From Corynebacterium jeikeium (GTDB lineage: Bacteria > Actinomycetota > Actinomycetes > Mycobacteriales > Mycobacteriaceae), in assembly GCA_003955985.1 (NCBI GenBank), contig CP033784.1, forward strand, positions 434,001 through 498,000: 64,000 nt of DNA. Reading direction: 5' to 3'. Made by a program: the position numbers and the translations under genes. This document shows, piece after piece, positions 1-9,354 of this stretch; within the stretch, counting starts at the first letter, position 1; every line of letters begins with the position of its first letter. Below the pieces are notes generated by a model. It searched no databases. It had not been told where the DNA came from and worked only from the letters and a program-made list of their open reading frames with translations.

Positions 1-1
1 G

Positions 2-436
2 ACGCAGATTGCGTTGCTCGCGGTGATATTCGTGATGGGGCTACTCTTCTTTTACCTCAATGCCTGGTCGCTGACTGCATTCCGGATGGGCGATGACCGC
101 GCAAAAGCCCTTGGCGTAGACGTTGATCGACTGCGTGCGCTGACCCTTATCGTGGTGTCCTTTATGGCGGCAACCGCTGTGTCGATGGCCGGTACGATTG
201 GATTTATCGGTCTCGTCGGCCCACACGTTGCGCGCTTATTGGTAGGCGAAGATCAACGTTATTTTCTTACTGCTTCGACTTTGGTAGGGGCGCTGCTTCT
301 GGTTGCGGCATCGGCAGTGTCGAAGGTGATTCAACCGGGTGTAATTCTTCCCGTAGGCATTATTACCGCAATTGTAGGAGTGCCCGTATTTGTCGCGATT
401 ATCGCTGGCCAGAGGAGGAAAATGTGGGTTGGCTAA
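2..436 (+). CDS. FecCD-type ABC transporter permease, 3' part
   Basis: The C-terminal part of an iron/siderophore or haem importer permease; the 5' end lies outside the window. About 144 codons are visible. The segment contains several hydrophobic helices and the FecCD hallmark GTIGFIGLVGPHVARLLVG, the loop that touches the ATPase, followed by two more membrane spans. The end overlaps the start of the ATPase gene by 13 bp, so the two are translationally coupled subunits of one importer in the cytoplasmic membrane. The substrate cannot be read from this piece; the family carries ferric siderophores, haem or cobalamin. The binding-protein gene is probably upstream. Confidence 0.9.
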   Translation, partial: TQIALLAVIFVMGLLFFYLNAWSLTAFRMGDDRAKALGVDVDRLRALTLIVVSFMAATAVSMAGTIGFIGLVGPHVARLLVGEDQRYFLTASTLVGALLLVAASAVSKVIQPGVILPVGIITAIVGVPVFVAIIAGQRRKMWVG

Positions 437-1275
437 AGGCAAGTCGCTTTGTCGGGAACGACGCTGTACATGGTCATCACGACAGCCCCAGTAAACCTGA
501 CGGTAAACCCCTCGGCGAAACCCCTCCAGAATCGTCCGCTCTTAGCGCGCGAGGAGTGTCTTTTGCTTACGACGGCCATCATGTCCTGCACAATGTCGAC
601 GTTGGGCCTCTTCCGATGGGAAGCGTGACTGCGTTGGTCGGTCCCAACGGAGCTGGCAAATCGACACTGCTGAGGTGTTTGGCGGGCCTTGAAAACTGCT
701 CGGGGCAGGTACGTGCTGAAAGATCTCTATATTTGCCACAGGACCCTCCGCCGCTGAGCTCATTGACCGTGTACGAAAGCGTCCTGCTTGCCCGGCAACA
801 GTCGTTTTCTGGGTTTTCCGCACTGCGTGTCGGATCCACAGTGCGGGCAGAAGTGCAGGCCACCATTGAACGACTTGGGTTGGTTGCGTTGTCATCGCGG
901 CTGATGTCTGAGTTGTCTGGGGGACAGCGGCAGTTGGTGAGTTTTGCGCAGGCGGTTGTGCGACGACCTCGGGTATTGCTTCTCGACGAGCCCACCAGCG
1001 CACTCGACCTGCGTAACCAATTGATGCTTCTCGGGCAGGTACGCAAGTGTGCGCGGGAATTGCCCTGCGCGGTAGTGATGACACTTCATGACCTGGGGCA
1101 AGCGGCGCGCTTTTGCGAACATGTGGTTGTTCTAGCCGATGGTCGGGTCAGCAGTGCAGGGCCTCCGGCAGAGGTCATTAATGAAGCTATGCTGCGAGAG
1201 GTTTATCAGGTAGAAGGTGCGGTGCTCCCGACTCGCAATGGCGGGCTGGCGGTCGAAGCGTCGGAGGCACTCTAG
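424..1275 (+). CDS. Iron-type ABC transporter ATP-binding protein
   Basis: ATPase subunit of the importer whose permease precedes it. The 283-residue protein has Walker A GPNGAGKST at residues 73-81, a Q-loop at about 106, the signature LSGGQ at 164-168 and Walker B LLLDEP at 185-190. The first 40 residues form a polar, low-complexity extension not needed for the fold. The start is GTG, overlapping the permease stop by 13 bp; the GAGGAGG just upstream is a good ribosome site. It probably energises uptake of an iron chelate. It converges with menB, so the importer operon ends here. Confidence 0.93.
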   Translation: MGWLKASRFVGNDAVHGHHDSPSKPDGKPLGETPPESSALSARGVSFAYDGHHVLHNVDVGPLPMGSVTALVGPNGAGKSTLLRCLAGLENCSGQVRAERSLYLPQDPPPLSSLTVYESVLLARQQSFSGFSALRVGSTVRAEVQATIERLGLVALSSRLMSELSGGQRQLVSFAQAVVRRPRVLLLDEPTSALDLRNQLMLLGQVRKCARELPCAVVMTLHDLGQAARFCEHVVVLADGRVSSAGPPAEVINEAMLREVYQVEGAVLPTRNGGLAVEASEAL

Positions 1276-1382
1276 CGCAGACCCGTGACTGTAGCGCACG
1301 CTCTCGGCTGTTCTACAGCCACGAATGAGCGCTAAAGTGCAGGGCCCGACGAGCGCCCCAGCCGGCGCCCCCCTAACTGCCC

Positions 1383-2351
1383 CTAGTAGTAGAACGGGAA
1401 CTCGTCCCAGTTCGGGTCACGCTTTTCCAGGAACGCTTCCTTGCCCTCTACGGCCTCGTCGGTCATGTACGCCAGGCGAGTAGCCTCACCCGCGAAGACC
1501 TGCTGACCCATCAGGCCGTCATCGGTCAGGTTGAAGGCGAACTTCAGCATGCGCTGCGCTGTCGGGGACTTACCGTTGATCATGCGACCCCACTCGACCG
1601 CGACATCTTCCAGCTCAGCGTGGTCCGCGACCTCGTTGACAGCACCCATGCGGTGCATGGTCTCAGCGTCGTAGGAGCGGCCGAGGAAGAAAATTTCGCG
1701 GGCAAACTTCTGACCAACCTGCTTCGCCAGGTAGGCCGAGCCATAGCCGGCATCGAAAGATCCCACGTCAGCGTCGGTCTGCTTAAAGCGAGCCTCCTGG
1801 CGTGATGCCAGCGTCAGGTCACACACCACGTGCAGGGAGTGTCCGCCACCTGCGGCCCAGCCATTGACCACAGCAATAACAACCTTCGGCATAGTGCGAA
1901 TCAGGCGCTGCACCTCCAGGATGTGCAGGCGACCTCCCTCGACCTTGGCGCGCGCGGTATCGATGGTGGATGCGTCCGCGGTAGCGTCGTCATGCTCGTG
2001 GGACGTTGCGTACTGGTAGCCGGAACGACCGCGAATGCGCTGGTCACCACCCGAACAGAATGCCCAGCCACCGTCCTTGGTGCTCGGGCCGTTACCGGTC
2101 AGCAGCACTACGCCGACATCCGGGGTGCGGCGCGCGTGGTCGAGCGCGCGGTAGAGCTCGTCGACAGTGTGCGGACGGAACGCGTTACGAACCTCCGGGC
2201 GATCAAACGCAATACGCACAATGCCGTTCTCGCGGCCCTCGCCGACGTGGCGGTGGTAGGTGATGTCGGTCAAATCCTCAAAACCATCAACCGTCTTCCA
2301 CTGCTCGGGGCGGAAGGGGTTATCGGTCGAGTACTTCGCGGTATCAGTCAT
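1383..2351 (-). CDS. menB: 1,4-dihydroxy-2-naphthoyl-CoA synthase
   Basis: Crotonase-fold enzyme that cyclises o-succinylbenzoyl-CoA to DHNA-CoA in menaquinone synthesis. The 322-residue protein carries the family signatures FCSGGDQ, NGWAAGGGHSLH (oxyanion hole) and DAGYGSAYLA, and ends in the usual FPFYY-like tail. I chose ATG at 2349-2351 (MTDTAKY); an in-frame ATG at 2361-2363 would add four residues, and the frame stays open further into menC but without similarity. A TATGCT box sits 7 nt before the chosen ATG, which suggests a leaderless transcript. The start is only 25 bp from that of divergent menC. Confidence 0.95.
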   Translation of the reverse strand: MTDTAKYSTDNPFRPEQWKTVDGFEDLTDITYHRHVGEGRENGIVRIAFDRPEVRNAFRPHTVDELYRALDHARRTPDVGVVLLTGNGPSTKDGGWAFCSGGDQRIRGRSGYQYATSHEHDDATADASTIDTARAKVEGGRLHILEVQRLIRTMPKVVIAVVNGWAAGGGHSLHVVCDLTLASRQEARFKQTDADVGSFDAGYGSAYLAKQVGQKFAREIFFLGRSYDAETMHRMGAVNEVADHAELEDVAVEWGRMINGKSPTAQRMLKFAFNLTDDGLMGQQVFAGEATRLAYMTDEAVEGKEAFLEKRDPNWDEFPFYY

Positions 2352-2376
2352 GGCTTCCAGCATAAAGGTCTCTAGC

Positions 2377-3402
2377 ATGAGGGGTATGTCTGTGTCCGCT
2401 GCGCCCAACATCCAGCTTCCGCCCATCGATGACATCCTCGACCGCGCCCACGTCGTCGCGCTGCCCATGGCAGTGAAATTCCGTGGCGTCACCACCCGCG
2501 AGGCACTCCTCATCGACGGCCCCGTCACCTGGGGCGAGTTCGCTCCCTTCCTGGAATACGAGGCGTCCGAGGCCGCCGCGTGGCTGCGCTCGGCCATCGA
2601 ATGCGCCTACGTTGGCCTGCCCATCCCGAAGCGCGAGTTTGTCGAGGTCAACGCCACCATCCCCGCCGTCGCACCCGAGCAGGTGCCGGAGGTCGTGGCG
2701 CGCTACCCCGGGTGCCGCACGTTTAAGGTCAAGGTCGCAGAGAGCGGCCAATCGCTTAACGACGACATCGAGCGCGTAGCCGCCGTCCGCACCGCGGTGG
2801 CCGAAGCTTATGGCTATGAACCTGTCGTGCGGGTGGATGCGAATCGTGGCTGGACTGTGGAGCAGGCAATCCGCGCCGCTCATGAGTTGGGTCCGCTGGA
2901 GTACATGGAGCAGCCCGTTGCGACTGTCGCCGAGCTCCGCGCGGTCCGCGACGCAGTGGGGGAGTTTTGTTCGATTGCTGCCGATGAGTCGATTCGCAAA
3001 GCCGAGGATCCGTATTTGGTTGCGCGCGAACAGGCGGCGGACGTGGGCGTAATGAAGGTCGCGCCGCTTGGTGGACCACGCTGCTTGCTTCGGTTGGCCG
3101 AGGAGCTCGCGATGAAGGTGACGGTCGCCAGCGCCCTGGACACCGGTGTTGGCATGGCCGCCGGTTTGTTCACGGCGGCGGCCCTGCCTGCCACAGAGCT
3201 GCAGCCGGAGCCGAACGCGGCGGGTTTGGCCACGTCCTCGCTGTTTATCGAGGACGTCATCGAGCCCCGGCCACTTATCGATGGCCGACTGCCCGTCACC
3301 AACCCCGCTCCCGACCCTTCCCGCCTGGCCGAGCTCGCCGCGCCGGGCCCCCGCCGCGATTGGTGGTTCGACCGCCTCCGCGCGGCGTACACCCATCTAT
3401 AA
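2377..3402 (+). CDS. menC: o-succinylbenzoate synthase
   Basis: Enolase-superfamily enzyme that dehydrates SHCHC to o-succinylbenzoate, the step before MenE/MenB. The catalytic lysine pair lies in FKVKVAE, metal ligands in VRVDANRGW, YMEQPV and AADES, and the second lysine in GVMKVAPLGG. With ATG 2377 the protein has 341 residues, about the usual actinobacterial length; AAAGG lies 8 nt upstream. ATG 2386 is an alternative but GAGGGG is then too close. The gene diverges from menB and precedes menD, so the promoter must lie inside the menB 5' end. Confidence 0.93.
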   Translation: MRGMSVSAAPNIQLPPIDDILDRAHVVALPMAVKFRGVTTREALLIDGPVTWGEFAPFLEYEASEAAAWLRSAIECAYVGLPIPKREFVEVNATIPAVAPEQVPEVVARYPGCRTFKVKVAESGQSLNDDIERVAAVRTAVAEAYGYEPVVRVDANRGWTVEQAIRAAHELGPLEYMEQPVATVAELRAVRDAVGEFCSIAADESIRKAEDPYLVAREQAADVGVMKVAPLGGPRCLLRLAEELAMKVTVASALDTGVGMAAGLFTAAALPATELQPEPNAAGLATSSLFIEDVIEPRPLIDGRLPVTNPAPDPSRLAELAAPGPRRDWWFDRLRAAYTHL

Positions 3403-3413
3403 CGCCAAGAAAG

Positions 3414-3475
3414 TGACTAGGTTTATGACACTTTGAGCCCGAAAAACGGCTTCCAAACTGACATAAACCTAGTCA
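3414..3475. repeat. Nested palindromic intergenic repeat, copy 1
   Basis: A 62-bp near-perfect inverted repeat between menC and menD. The left arm starts TGACTAGGTTTATGACA and the right arm ends TGACATAAACCTAGTCA; an inner AGCC/GGCT stem flanks the loop CGAAAAAC. A second copy with the same core and loop lies at 12866-12930. The hairpin is followed by AGTAAC, not by a T-run, so it is not a standard intrinsic terminator. It could be a small mobile palindrome, an mRNA-stabilising hairpin or a protein site. Confidence 0.75.
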
Positions 3476-3497
3476 GTAACTTCCGGCAAGTAGCCTA

Positions 3498-5357
3498 TTG
3501 AGTGTGAACGACAACCAGGACACCTCCCATACCCCGGACACCTCGGTGAACGACAACGCCTCGGCAACCGACGCCACGTCCCATACCCCCGCAGCCCCCA
3601 CGGCCCCATCCGCAGTGGTAGCGGGCCTCATCGTCGATGAGCTGCTGCGTCTCGGCATGGTCGATGCCGTGGTGTGCCCGGGTTCCCGGTCCGCCCCGCT
3701 CGCCCGCGCTCTGGTCCAGGCCGCCGACGCGGCGAAGGTTCGCCTCCACGTACGTATCGATGAACGCTCCGCCGCCTTCCTCGCCCTCGGCCTGGCCTCG
3801 CGCACCCGCAAGGTGACCCCGGTAATTACAACGTCCGGCACAGCAGTGGCGAACCTCGTGCCCGCCATGGTGGAAGCCACCGCGTCGGGCATTCCGCTGC
3901 TGGCACTGACCGCCGACCGCCCCGCGCATTATCGAGGCACTGGCGCGAACCAGACCATCGTCCAGGACCGCCTGTTCGCTGATGCCTCCGTCGTCGAGTT
4001 CGATCTGGACGGCACCGCCCCGGTCACGAAGGCCACCGCCGCGCAGATCCGCGCCCGCATCGATCGCGTTGTCGCCGCCATGGCATCCGGCGCCGGCCAC
4101 CTTAACGTCCGTTTTGTCGAACCGCTCGTGCCTGACGACGACTCCGTCGCCGACATCCCCGAGGGCCGCGCCGACGGCGGCCCCTGGACCACGATTGCGC
4201 CTACCAACAGCAACAACGTCGCCGCGGCCGCCATCGCAGCCAACTCGGCCACCGCAACCGGCCCGGCCAACTCGGCTAGCACAGCCACAATTGACATTAG
4301 CCGCCGCACACTCGTGATTGCGGGTTCGAATGCCTCGCACCTGCCAGAACTGGAGGATCTGCCAACCATCGCTGAGCCGAATGCATATGCGCCGGCGCAC
4401 CCGGTTCACCCGCTCGCGGCGGGTACTTTTGCGCAGATTCTGCCGGAGCAGATTGTGTTAGTCGGCAGGCCGACGCTGCACCGAGGTATCTCTAAGCTGC
4501 TGGCCAATCCGGATATCGAGCTGACCGTTGTCTCCGAAGCGGAAAACCACGGTTTTGGGGTGGAGTTCCCGGATGTGACGGCGAACGCAAGGGCCGTCGT
4601 TAGGCATGTGCAGACTGTGGGGGAGCAGGACCCGCAGTGGACGAAAATCTGTGAGGCTGCCAGCGAATTGGCGGTGAAGTCCGTGCGAGAGACGCTTACC
4701 GAGTCGATTGAAGCGGAGGAACCGCTGACCGGATTTCATGTGGCGGCGGCGCTGACGGATAGCCTGCGCACGGGTGACAACGTGGTGCTGGGCGCGTCGA
4801 ACCCGGTGCGCGATGCGTCGTACACGGGCCTGCCTTTCCCGGGTGTGAACACGTATGCGGGACGAGGTGCCGCGGGCATCGACGGCACGGTGGCGACGGC
4901 AATCGGTATTGCGCTGGCGTCCGACCGTGAGCATGCCGACGAGATTCGCCCGCCGCGGACGATTGCACTTATGGGTGACCTGACGTTCCAGCACGACTCC
5001 GCAGCGTTGGCAATTGGGCCGCTGGAGCCGAGGCCGGAAAACCTCACCATCGTGGTGGCCAATGATGCCGGTGGCGGTATTTTCGAGACGCTGGAGGCGG
5101 GCAGCCCGGCTCTGCGGGGAAGCTTTGAGCGCATCTTCGGCACGCCGCAGGACGTGGACTTTGAGGGCATCTGCCAGGCTTACGGAGTCGAGCACGTGCG
5201 TGTCGACCGCCTCCCAGATCTGCTCGCGCAGCTGCACCCGGATACCGATGTCGACGGCATCCGCGTCATCGAGGTGGCGACCACACGTGCGACGCGTCGG
5301 CAGTTGCACCACAAGCTGGCATACAATGCGGAGATTGGGGTGCTGGACAAGCACTAG
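3498..5357 (+). CDS. menD: SEPHCHC synthase (menaquinone biosynthesis)
   Basis: Thiamine-diphosphate enzyme that joins isochorismate and 2-oxoglutarate to give SEPHCHC, the committed step to menaquinone. The 619-residue protein has the N-terminal substrate region CPGSRSAPLA, the catalytic Glu in RIDERSAAF, and the C-terminal ThDP/Mg site MGDLTFQHD...NDAGGGIF. Residues 1-35 are Asp/Thr/Ala-rich and variable, and an Ala/Asn-rich linker lies near residues 235-260. The start is TTG 3498 or GTG 3504; neither has a strong ribosome site. The gene opens the series menD - DUF3592 - mgtA - menG. Confidence 0.94.
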   Translation: MSVNDNQDTSHTPDTSVNDNASATDATSHTPAAPTAPSAVVAGLIVDELLRLGMVDAVVCPGSRSAPLARALVQAADAAKVRLHVRIDERSAAFLALGLASRTRKVTPVITTSGTAVANLVPAMVEATASGIPLLALTADRPAHYRGTGANQTIVQDRLFADASVVEFDLDGTAPVTKATAAQIRARIDRVVAAMASGAGHLNVRFVEPLVPDDDSVADIPEGRADGGPWTTIAPTNSNNVAAAAIAANSATATGPANSASTATIDISRRTLVIAGSNASHLPELEDLPTIAEPNAYAPAHPVHPLAAGTFAQILPEQIVLVGRPTLHRGISKLLANPDIELTVVSEAENHGFGVEFPDVTANARAVVRHVQTVGEQDPQWTKICEAASELAVKSVRETLTESIEAEEPLTGFHVAAALTDSLRTGDNVVLGASNPVRDASYTGLPFPGVNTYAGRGAAGIDGTVATAIGIALASDREHADEIRPPRTIALMGDLTFQHDSAALAIGPLEPRPENLTIVVANDAGGGIFETLEAGSPALRGSFERIFGTPQDVDFEGICQAYGVEHVRVDRLPDLLAQLHPDTDVDGIRVIEVATTRATRRQLHHKLAYNAEIGVLDKH

Positions 5358-5424
5358 CCGGCCGGCAGCATCCAATCAGAGCTGGAAACAATCAGGGACA
5401 GAAAAATAGGAGGTCGCGACCGCC

Positions 5425-5916
5425 ATGCAGTGGAAAACTGCCCTGGCCAATTGGCCGCGCTTCCTTCGTCAGGTACTGCTCTTTGTGATGATTTGCCTGT
5501 TGCTGTCGTGTCTGGCCATGGTGGTTGGCTGCTTCATTAATGACCGCAATATCGAGTCGAACATGGGGCAGTCCGTAGCCAATGTGCGCTCGGTCGAGCT
5601 CCTTCGCACCACGGTTGATTTCGTCGACGAGAATGGCGATTTTCAGTCGCCACCAACCGGTTTGCTCTATCCCGTTGGTCTGGAAGAGGGGCAGCGCGTC
5701 CGCGTCGAATACGACCGCACTGATCCCAATGTCGTCCGCGTCGCCGGGCGCACATGGACGCTGTCACTTCTCCCGGCGACCAGTATCGCTGTGGTTACAT
5801 TTCTCGTCGTCGCGCCGTTGTGGTGGTCGTCGTTGCGCGCAACCCGTCGTTTACAAAGAGATCCCCAAAAGGTAAACAGAGGGTCACTTTCGCTTTCCGA
5901 CGAGATGGAAAACTAG
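5425..5916 (+). CDS. DUF3592 family membrane protein
   Basis: A 163-residue protein with two membrane helices, at about residues 16-38 and 113-135. Between them lies an extracytoplasmic beta-rich segment that includes PVGLEEGQRVRVEYDRTDPNV in part, typical of DUF3592; no catalytic function is known for this family. An AGGAGG site lies 10 nt before the ATG. The gene sits between menD and the mannosyltransferase, as it does in other corynebacteria and mycobacteria (Rv0556 position), and stops 4 bp before the next start. A role linked to either quinone or glycolipid synthesis is only a guess. Confidence 0.85.
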   Translation: MQWKTALANWPRFLRQVLLFVMICLLLSCLAMVVGCFINDRNIESNMGQSVANVRSVELLRTTVDFVDENGDFQSPPTGLLYPVGLEEGQRVRVEYDRTDPNVVRVAGRTWTLSLLPATSIAVVTFLVVAPLWWSSLRATRRLQRDPQKVNRGSLSLSDEMEN

Positions 5917-5920
5917 CACC

Positions 5921-7129
5921 ATGCGCGTTGCCATCATTGCTGAAAGCTTCTTGCCCAACATCAATGGAGTGACAAACTCCGTGCTGCGGGTGTTGGAACA
6001 CTTACGCCGTGAAGGACACGAGGCGCTGGTGATTGCGCCGGGTGCTCGGGACTGGCAGGAAGAGGCAGAGTTCTACTGCGACTACCGCATTGAGCGTGTG
6101 CCCACTGTGATTGTGCCGTTGATTGATTCGCTACCGATTGGTGTGCCGAACCGTCGGGTAGCGTCGGCGCTGACGCAGTTTAAGCCGGATGTTGTCCACT
6201 TGGCTTCGCCATTTGTGCTCGGTGGTGCGGGCGCGCTGACTGCCAAGGCACTGGGCATCCCGGCTGTGGCCATCTATCAGACGGACGTTGCGGGTTTTGC
6301 CAAGAACTACAAGTTGGCGGGGCTCTCCACGGCCGCGTGGTTGTGGACGCGCGTGATTCACAACTCCTGCGCCCGAACGCTGGCGCCGTCCTCGCCGACT
6401 ATTGAGGACCTGCAGGATCACAAGATTCGTGATGTCTACCGCTGGGGCCGCGGTGTTGATGCGGTTCGCTTTACTCCGACAAAGCGTAGTGAAGAGCTCA
6501 GGAAGCAGTGGAGCCCGGAGGGCAAGCCGATTGTTGGTTATGTCGGCAGGCTCGCGGCGGAGAAGTCTGTGGAGCGGCTGGCAGCGCTGAACGGCCGCGA
6601 TGATATCCAGGTGGTCATTGTCGGCAATGGCCCGGAGCTGCAGAAGCTGCAGAAGCAGATGCCGAATGCCGTCTTTACCGGACAGCTCACCGGCGATAAG
6701 TTGGCAGCGGCATTCGCCAGTCTGGACGTGTTCGTCCACACTGGTGACTTTGAAACCTTCTGCCAGGCGGTACAGGAAGCCCACGCCTCCGGTGTGCCGG
6801 CCATCGCTCCGAACGCAGGCGGCCCGCGCGACCTGATTACCAACGACGTCAACGGCTACCTGCTGGAACCCAAGACTTTCACCCGCGATCTGTCTGAGGC
6901 GGTCGACAAGCTACTGCTCGTCGACGATGAGCTGGCACGCAAGCAGCTGCGCAACCGCTGCCGCGACACCGTGACCGAACGCACCTGGGAAGCACTGTGT
7001 GCAGACCTGGTTCGCCACTACGAGGAGGTTTCTGGGGTTTCCGCGGCCGAGACGTCAAGCAAGGTCGCAGCAGATGCGATTGATGCCTCCCGTGCAGGTG
7101 CTGCTACGCGTCAGAAGTCGGTCGCGTAA
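5921..7129 (+). CDS. mgtA: GT4 alpha-mannosyltransferase, MgtA-like
   Basis: Retaining GT-B glycosyltransferase of family GT4, 402 residues. The N-terminal domain begins [20 protein letters not shown], typical of mycobacterial PimB/MgtA enzymes; the C-terminal donor domain has [16 protein letters not shown] and the EX7E-type segment [20 protein letters not shown]. In Corynebacterium glutamicum and mycobacteria the enzyme in this position (between menD and menG; Rv0557) transfers mannose from GDP-mannose to a glucuronosyl-diacylglycerol, forming a lipomannan anchor. That assignment rests on family and gene order. The cytoplasmic enzyme acts at the inner membrane leaflet. Confidence 0.88.
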   Translation: MRVAIIAESFLPNINGVTNSVLRVLEHLRREGHEALVIAPGARDWQEEAEFYCDYRIERVPTVIVPLIDSLPIGVPNRRVASALTQFKPDVVHLASPFVLGGAGALTAKALGIPAVAIYQTDVAGFAKNYKLAGLSTAAWLWTRVIHNSCARTLAPSSPTIEDLQDHKIRDVYRWGRGVDAVRFTPTKRSEELRKQWSPEGKPIVGYVGRLAAEKSVERLAALNGRDDIQVVIVGNGPELQKLQKQMPNAVFTGQLTGDKLAAAFASLDVFVHTGDFETFCQAVQEAHASGVPAIAPNAGGPRDLITNDVNGYLLEPKTFTRDLSEAVDKLLLVDDELARKQLRNRCRDTVTERTWEALCADLVRHYEEVSGVSAAETSSKVAADAIDASRAGAATRQKSVA

Positions 7130-7139
7130 TCTGGACATC

Positions 7140-7832
7140 GTGTCTAGGGCTGATTTAACGAAAAATCCCAGCGAAGTCGCCTCGATGTTCGACGGCGTGG
7201 GGAAGAATTACGACATCACTAATACCGTGCTCACCGGTGGCATTGACCACTACTGGCGCGTGCGCACGGCAAAGCGCCTGAACCTGCAGCCTGGCCAGAA
7301 AGTCCTCGACCTGGCCGCCGGTACGGCTGTTTCATCAGTGGAGTTGGCAAAGTCTGGCGCATACGTCGTTGCCTGTGATTTCTCCCGAGGCATGCTCAAG
7401 GCCGGTGCACACCGCGATGTTCCCAAGGTCTGCGGTGACGGCATGAAGCTGCCATTCCCGGACAACACCTTCGACGCGGTGACCATCAGCTTCGGTCTGC
7501 GCAACATCGTGGACTACAAGGCGGGCCTCGCTGAGCTAGCTCGCGTGACCAAGCCCGGAGGCCAGCTAACAGTCTGCGAGTTCTCCACCCCCGTGATGCC
7601 GGTGTTCAGCACCTTCTACAAGGAATACCTGATGCGGGCACTGCCGCAGATTGCCAAGGTTGTCTCCTCGAACCCGGAGGCCTACGTGTACTTGGCGGAG
7701 TCGATTCGCGCCTGGCCAAACCAGCCGCAGCTTGCCCGCGACATCAATGCCTCTGGCTGGGAGGATGCCGGTTGGCAGAATCTCACCTTCGGTATCGCAG
7801 CGCTGCACTCGGCAACCAAGCCCGTGCAGTAG
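7140..7832 (+). CDS. menG: Demethylmenaquinone methyltransferase
   Basis: SAM-dependent C-methyltransferase that converts demethylmenaquinone to menaquinone. The 230-residue protein shows the UbiE/MenG pattern: [13 protein letters not shown] at the N-terminus, the SAM loop [16 protein letters not shown] and the family signature [17 protein letters not shown] 7140 is the first start that fits homologues; it lies 10 nt after the mannosyltransferase stop. The frame remains open upstream over that gene without similarity. It completes the menaquinone ring made by the MenB/C/D products, after prenylation by MenA, which is not in the window. Confidence 0.93.
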   Translation: MSRADLTKNPSEVASMFDGVGKNYDITNTVLTGGIDHYWRVRTAKRLNLQPGQKVLDLAAGTAVSSVELAKSGAYVVACDFSRGMLKAGAHRDVPKVCGDGMKLPFPDNTFDAVTISFGLRNIVDYKAGLAELARVTKPGGQLTVCEFSTPVMPVFSTFYKEYLMRALPQIAKVVSSNPEAYVYLAESIRAWPNQPQLARDINASGWEDAGWQNLTFGIAALHSATKPVQ

Positions 7833-7855
7833 CTCGCTAGCTCTCAGTCGGGCTG

Positions 7856-7879
7856 GGTCGCAGGGTCCGTCGTAAAGCG
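7856..7879 (+). repeat. 24-bp dispersed intergenic motif, copy 1
   Basis: Core CGTCGTAAAGCG at 7868-7879, preceded by a weaker left half GGTCGCAGGGTC. It lies in the 51-bp gap between the convergent menG and menJ-like genes. Confidence 0.65.
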
Positions 7880-7883
7880 ATTC

Positions 7884-9236
7884 CTACTGCCAGGGCTGGC
7901 GTCCGAAGCACTTATCGGAGGCCAGCGCTGCTCTCCCCGAAGCGCGCCAGAGTCGCGCCACTACGTCGCGGTCGTGTTCCGTGACCAGGTTTCCCATCAG
8001 GCGTGCGGCAACACCCATGAGCTGGCTTCCCCACGGGGCGCCGATGGTCAGCGGGCCGACCGTGGGAAGGAAGCTCGGGTACGTCAGCGTCAGCGCCAAC
8101 TTGCGAGCCAGCGAGAAGCCGGTGCCGTAGTGCTCGCGAAGGAGGGCGGGCCAGGAGTGCGTCAGCCCATCGCGGCCCGCACCAATCGAACTAATCAGCT
8201 CCACTGCCAGTCGCGCCGACTCCATGCCGTAGTCAATGCCCTCACCGTTGAGCGGGTTGACTAAGCACGCAGCATCACCGAGCAACGCCCAGTTGGGCCC
8301 CGCCACATTCGATACAGCACCGCCCATCGGCAGCAGCGCCGACGTCACGTGCTCCGGCTCGCTCATCTGCCACTGATCGCGCACCTGTCCGTGGTACTCG
8401 CGCAGCAACTTCTTCACATTCGTGCGCGCCGGGCGTGCCGATGTCGCCAGCGCCCCACACCCCACATTCGCCCGGCCTTCTCCCAGCGGGAAAATCCAGC
8501 CATAGCCCGGGTGCGTCTGCCCATCGGAGCTGCGCAGTTCCAGGTGCGAGTGAATCCAGTCATCCGCTACGTCCGAGCTGTCGAAGCTGACATACGACCG
8601 CGCGGCCACGCCAAAGACGCTATCCCGATGCCACGCGCGCCCCAGCTGCTTGCCGACGGTACTGCGGACCCCATCGGCCACGAGCAACCAGCGGGCCGAG
8701 ATGGTGTGTGGCTTGCCCTCGCGGTCGGAAAGCTCCACCGCGCGCACACCGTGCCCTCGCGTGCCGCCAGTGTTCAGCGCTCCGAGAATTACCTTCCGCG
8801 CAGCGACCCCATCGAAGACCTGTGCACCGGCATCGGCGGCGGCATTGAGCAAGAAGGTGTCGAGCTCAACTCGCGGCATCGCGGATCCGACAGCGGGAAA
8901 AGTGCCGGAGGCATCATCTGGCCAAGGTGCGGTGATGGAGCCGCCGAAGCCGTGCAGCTTGAGTCCGCGGTTGCGGTTGCGGCGCAGGAGCTCGTCGTCA
9001 AGCCCTAGACGACGTAGCTCAGCGATGGCACGAGGAGTGAGCCCGTCGCCACAAGTTTTGTCGCGCGGGAAGCGCTGGGAGTCGACCACAGTGACCGAAA
9101 AACCGGCGCGGGCGGCGTGAATTGCGGCTGCGGAGCCGGTGGGGCCTGCGCCAACAATGAGCACGTCAGTGCTGCTGGGTAGAGCGACGGTGCCGTCGAA
9201 CGTGGGGGAAACTCGCGAAATCGGGCTTGAGGTCAT
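7884..9236 (-). CDS. menJ: Geranylgeranyl-reductase-family flavoprotein, MenJ-like
   Basis: FAD-dependent oxidoreductase of 450 residues. It has the dinucleotide fold VLIVGAGPTGSAAA at about residues 24-37, the CGDGLTPRA motif of geranylgeranyl reductases and the second FAD site WALLGDAACLVNPLNGEGIDYG. In mycobacteria the enzyme next to menG and the polyprenyl synthase (Rv0561c, MenJ) saturates one isoprene unit of menaquinone; the same neighbourhood here supports that role. I chose ATG 9234-9236 (MTSSPISR); the frame continues 18 codons further. TTATAC lies 9 nt before the ATG, so the transcript may be nearly leaderless. Confidence 0.85.
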   Translation of the reverse strand: MTSSPISRVSPTFDGTVALPSSTDVLIVGAGPTGSAAAIHAARAGFSVTVVDSQRFPRDKTCGDGLTPRAIAELRRLGLDDELLRRNRNRGLKLHGFGGSITAPWPDDASGTFPAVGSAMPRVELDTFLLNAAADAGAQVFDGVAARKVILGALNTGGTRGHGVRAVELSDREGKPHTISARWLLVADGVRSTVGKQLGRAWHRDSVFGVAARSYVSFDSSDVADDWIHSHLELRSSDGQTHPGYGWIFPLGEGRANVGCGALATSARPARTNVKKLLREYHGQVRDQWQMSEPEHVTSALLPMGGAVSNVAGPNWALLGDAACLVNPLNGEGIDYGMESARLAVELISSIGAGRDGLTHSWPALLREHYGTGFSLARKLALTLTYPSFLPTVGPLTIGAPWGSQLMGVAARLMGNLVTEHDRDVVARLWRASGRAALASDKCFGRQPWQ

Positions 9237-9354
9237 TGCCCCAGCGTATAACGACGTTGAAACAAATATGGGAACTGGTCTGCTAGCCACTATGCTCGTA
9301 AGGTAGTTTATTTAGCAGTTTCTTATCTTTTATCGTCAGTTAGGCAGGTCTCGA

